From: Bacteroidales bacterium
GTDB taxonomy: Bacteria; Bacteroidota; Bacteroidia; Bacteroidales; Paludibacteraceae
Assembly (NCBI GenBank): GCA_900769035.1
Contig: CAAGFD010000023.1
Location: forward strand, 1 to 6,792
Direction of reading: 5' to 3'
DNA length: 6,792 nucleotides
Position 1 is the stretch's first letter; every line of letters starts with the position of its first letter. Positions 6,348-6,792 of the stretch are shown one piece after another. Below the pieces are notes generated by a model. It had not been told where the DNA came from and did no database searches. It saw only the letters and a program-made list of their open reading frames with translations. The position numbers and the translations under genes were made by a program.

Positions 6348-6436
6348 AATAGAATTAATGTTTGTCGTGTTTGTAGAAATAAGATTAAATTAATTTAATA
6401 AGTCGAACATATAAAAATCACTACTTTCTCACACAT

Positions 6437-6514
6437 ATGGGAATTCGTCCAAAAGAATGGCGAAAAAGTTGGTACGACAAGCAGCAAAAAGACGGTGTAA
6501 TAAAACAAAAATAA
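6437..6514 (+). CDS. Possible small basic protein (25 residues)
   Basis: A short ORF with start MGIRPKEWRKSW and end VIKQK, 25 residues, net positive charge about +5 and two tryptophans. It is followed 22 nt later by an intrinsic terminator and lies after the operon terminator, so it would belong to a separate small transcript. A partial promoter match (AATGTTTG at 6357-6364, 7 of 8 to TAnnTTTG) lies about 70 nt upstream, with no convincing -33. No ribosome binding site is evident. I recognise no family. The alternative is a non-coding RNA or a chance frame. An antisense frame covering 6429-6635 crosses terminators and is not credible. Confidence 0.28.
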   Translation: MGIRPKEWRKSWYDKQQKDGVIKQK

Positions 6515-6536
6515 AAATGTATAAATAATAGATTAT

Positions 6537-6572
6537 ATCCCTGCAGACAGAAACATCTCTACAGGGATTTTT
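6537..6572 (+). terminator. Intrinsic terminator of a small intergenic transcript
   Basis: The 7-bp stem ATCCCTG (6537-6543) with CAGGGAT (6562-6568) can extend across one mismatch with AGA/TCT and is followed by a T run (6568-6572). It points to the plus strand. Because the operon already ends at 6347, it implies another transcript starting between 6348 and 6537. Confidence 0.65.
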
Positions 6573-6601
6573 ATATAAATAGACCTCATAATCCGGAACA
6601 T

Positions 6602-6637
6602 AAAAAAGTTGCACTGCAAAATAGATGCAGTGCAACT
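6602..6637 (-). terminator. Terminator of the right-edge minus-strand gene
   Basis: A perfect 12-bp inverted repeat (AGTTGCACTGCA at 6607-6618, TGCAGTGCAACT at 6626-6637) with a 7-nt loop. On the minus strand it is followed by a run of T (6607-6602). It lies 32 nt beyond the stop codon of the gene ending at 6670. On the plus strand it is followed by A rather than T, so it is directional. Confidence 0.85.
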
Positions 6638-6669
6638 GAAAAAAGATTTACAAATTATTGTTAGAGAGA

Positions 6670-6792
6670 CTATTTAACTACGAGGCGACCGAGGTAGACG
6701 TTGCCGGTACCGGAAGTAACGCGGATGATATAGATTCCGCTTACGTTGATACCTTTAACCTCTATCGGATAAGTAGTAGGTGTAAATACTTC
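6670..6792 (-). CDS. C-terminus of a probable secreted protein (partial), T9SS-like tail
   Basis: Only the last 40 codons and the TAG stop lie in the window; the rest is beyond the right edge. The final residues read GINVSGIYIIRVTSG, then GNVYLGRLVVK. This pattern, a short turn then GxYxxxV, then a loop and a closing LVVK strand, is the hallmark of C-terminal sorting domains recognised by the type IX secretion system of Bacteroidetes. If so, the protein is exported across the outer membrane and its tail is removed or anchored. Other Bacteroidetes tail domains with a similar end (for example DUF6383-type) are possible alternatives. Nothing can be said about the main body of the protein. A strong terminator lies 32 nt downstream. 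Confidence 0.6.
   Translation of the reverse strand, partial: EVFTPTTYPIEVKGINVSGIYIIRVTSGTGNVYLGRLVVK

Noticed and set aside
6429..6635. Minus-strand 68-codon open frame
   Set aside because: It starts inside the minus-strand terminator hairpin and crosses another hairpin; the translation is low-complexity aromatic and has no start signals.

Overview
The window looks like chromosome from a low-GC member of the Bacteroidetes, most likely order Bacteroidales. Several things point there. Promoter-like sites follow the Bacteroidetes pattern (TTTG, about 20 bp, TAnnTTTG). There is an RseC-type gene directly before what looks like the first codons of rnfB. A DUF4827/FKBP-like lipoprotein sits next to glmM, there are many small lipoproteins, RNase HI is of the viroplasmin-domain type, and the right edge carries a C-terminal tail resembling type IX secretion sorting domains. 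No plasmid, phage, transposon or CRISPR structure is visible. The species cannot be named from this sequence.

Left part, minus strand (1-1320): the start of a probable rnfB (cut by the window edge), rseC with its own promoter, a FlK-like hotdog thioesterase with its own promoter, and a tRNA-Arg(UCU) that has its own promoter and a strong terminator. The 973-1180 stretch shows no gene I can support.

Centre, plus strand (about 1403-6347): one probable seven-gene operon with a promoter at 1403-1410 and a 13-bp-stem terminator after the last gene. The order is FKBP-like lipoprotein, glmM, two tandem lipocalin-like lipoproteins that appear to be paralogues, coaD, a YdfG-like short-chain dehydrogenase, and RNase HI. 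Most gaps are 2 to 18 nt, one junction is a 4-nt ATGA overlap, and the longest gap is 41 nt. The operon mixes envelope precursor synthesis (GlmM feeds UDP-GlcNAc), coenzyme A synthesis (CoaD), an oxidoreductase and an RNA:DNA-hybrid nuclease. These are housekeeping functions without one shared pathway, and the three lipoproteins are the uncharacterised part.

Right part (6348-6792): a possible small plus-strand transcript with a 25-codon ORF and its own terminator, then a minus-strand terminator serving a large-protein gene of which only the last 40 codons are present.

I did not find a clearly novel system. The most interesting items are the tandem lipoproteins inserted between glmM and coaD, the small intergenic unit near 6357-6572, and a 12-codon leader ORF whose stop overlaps the first operon gene.
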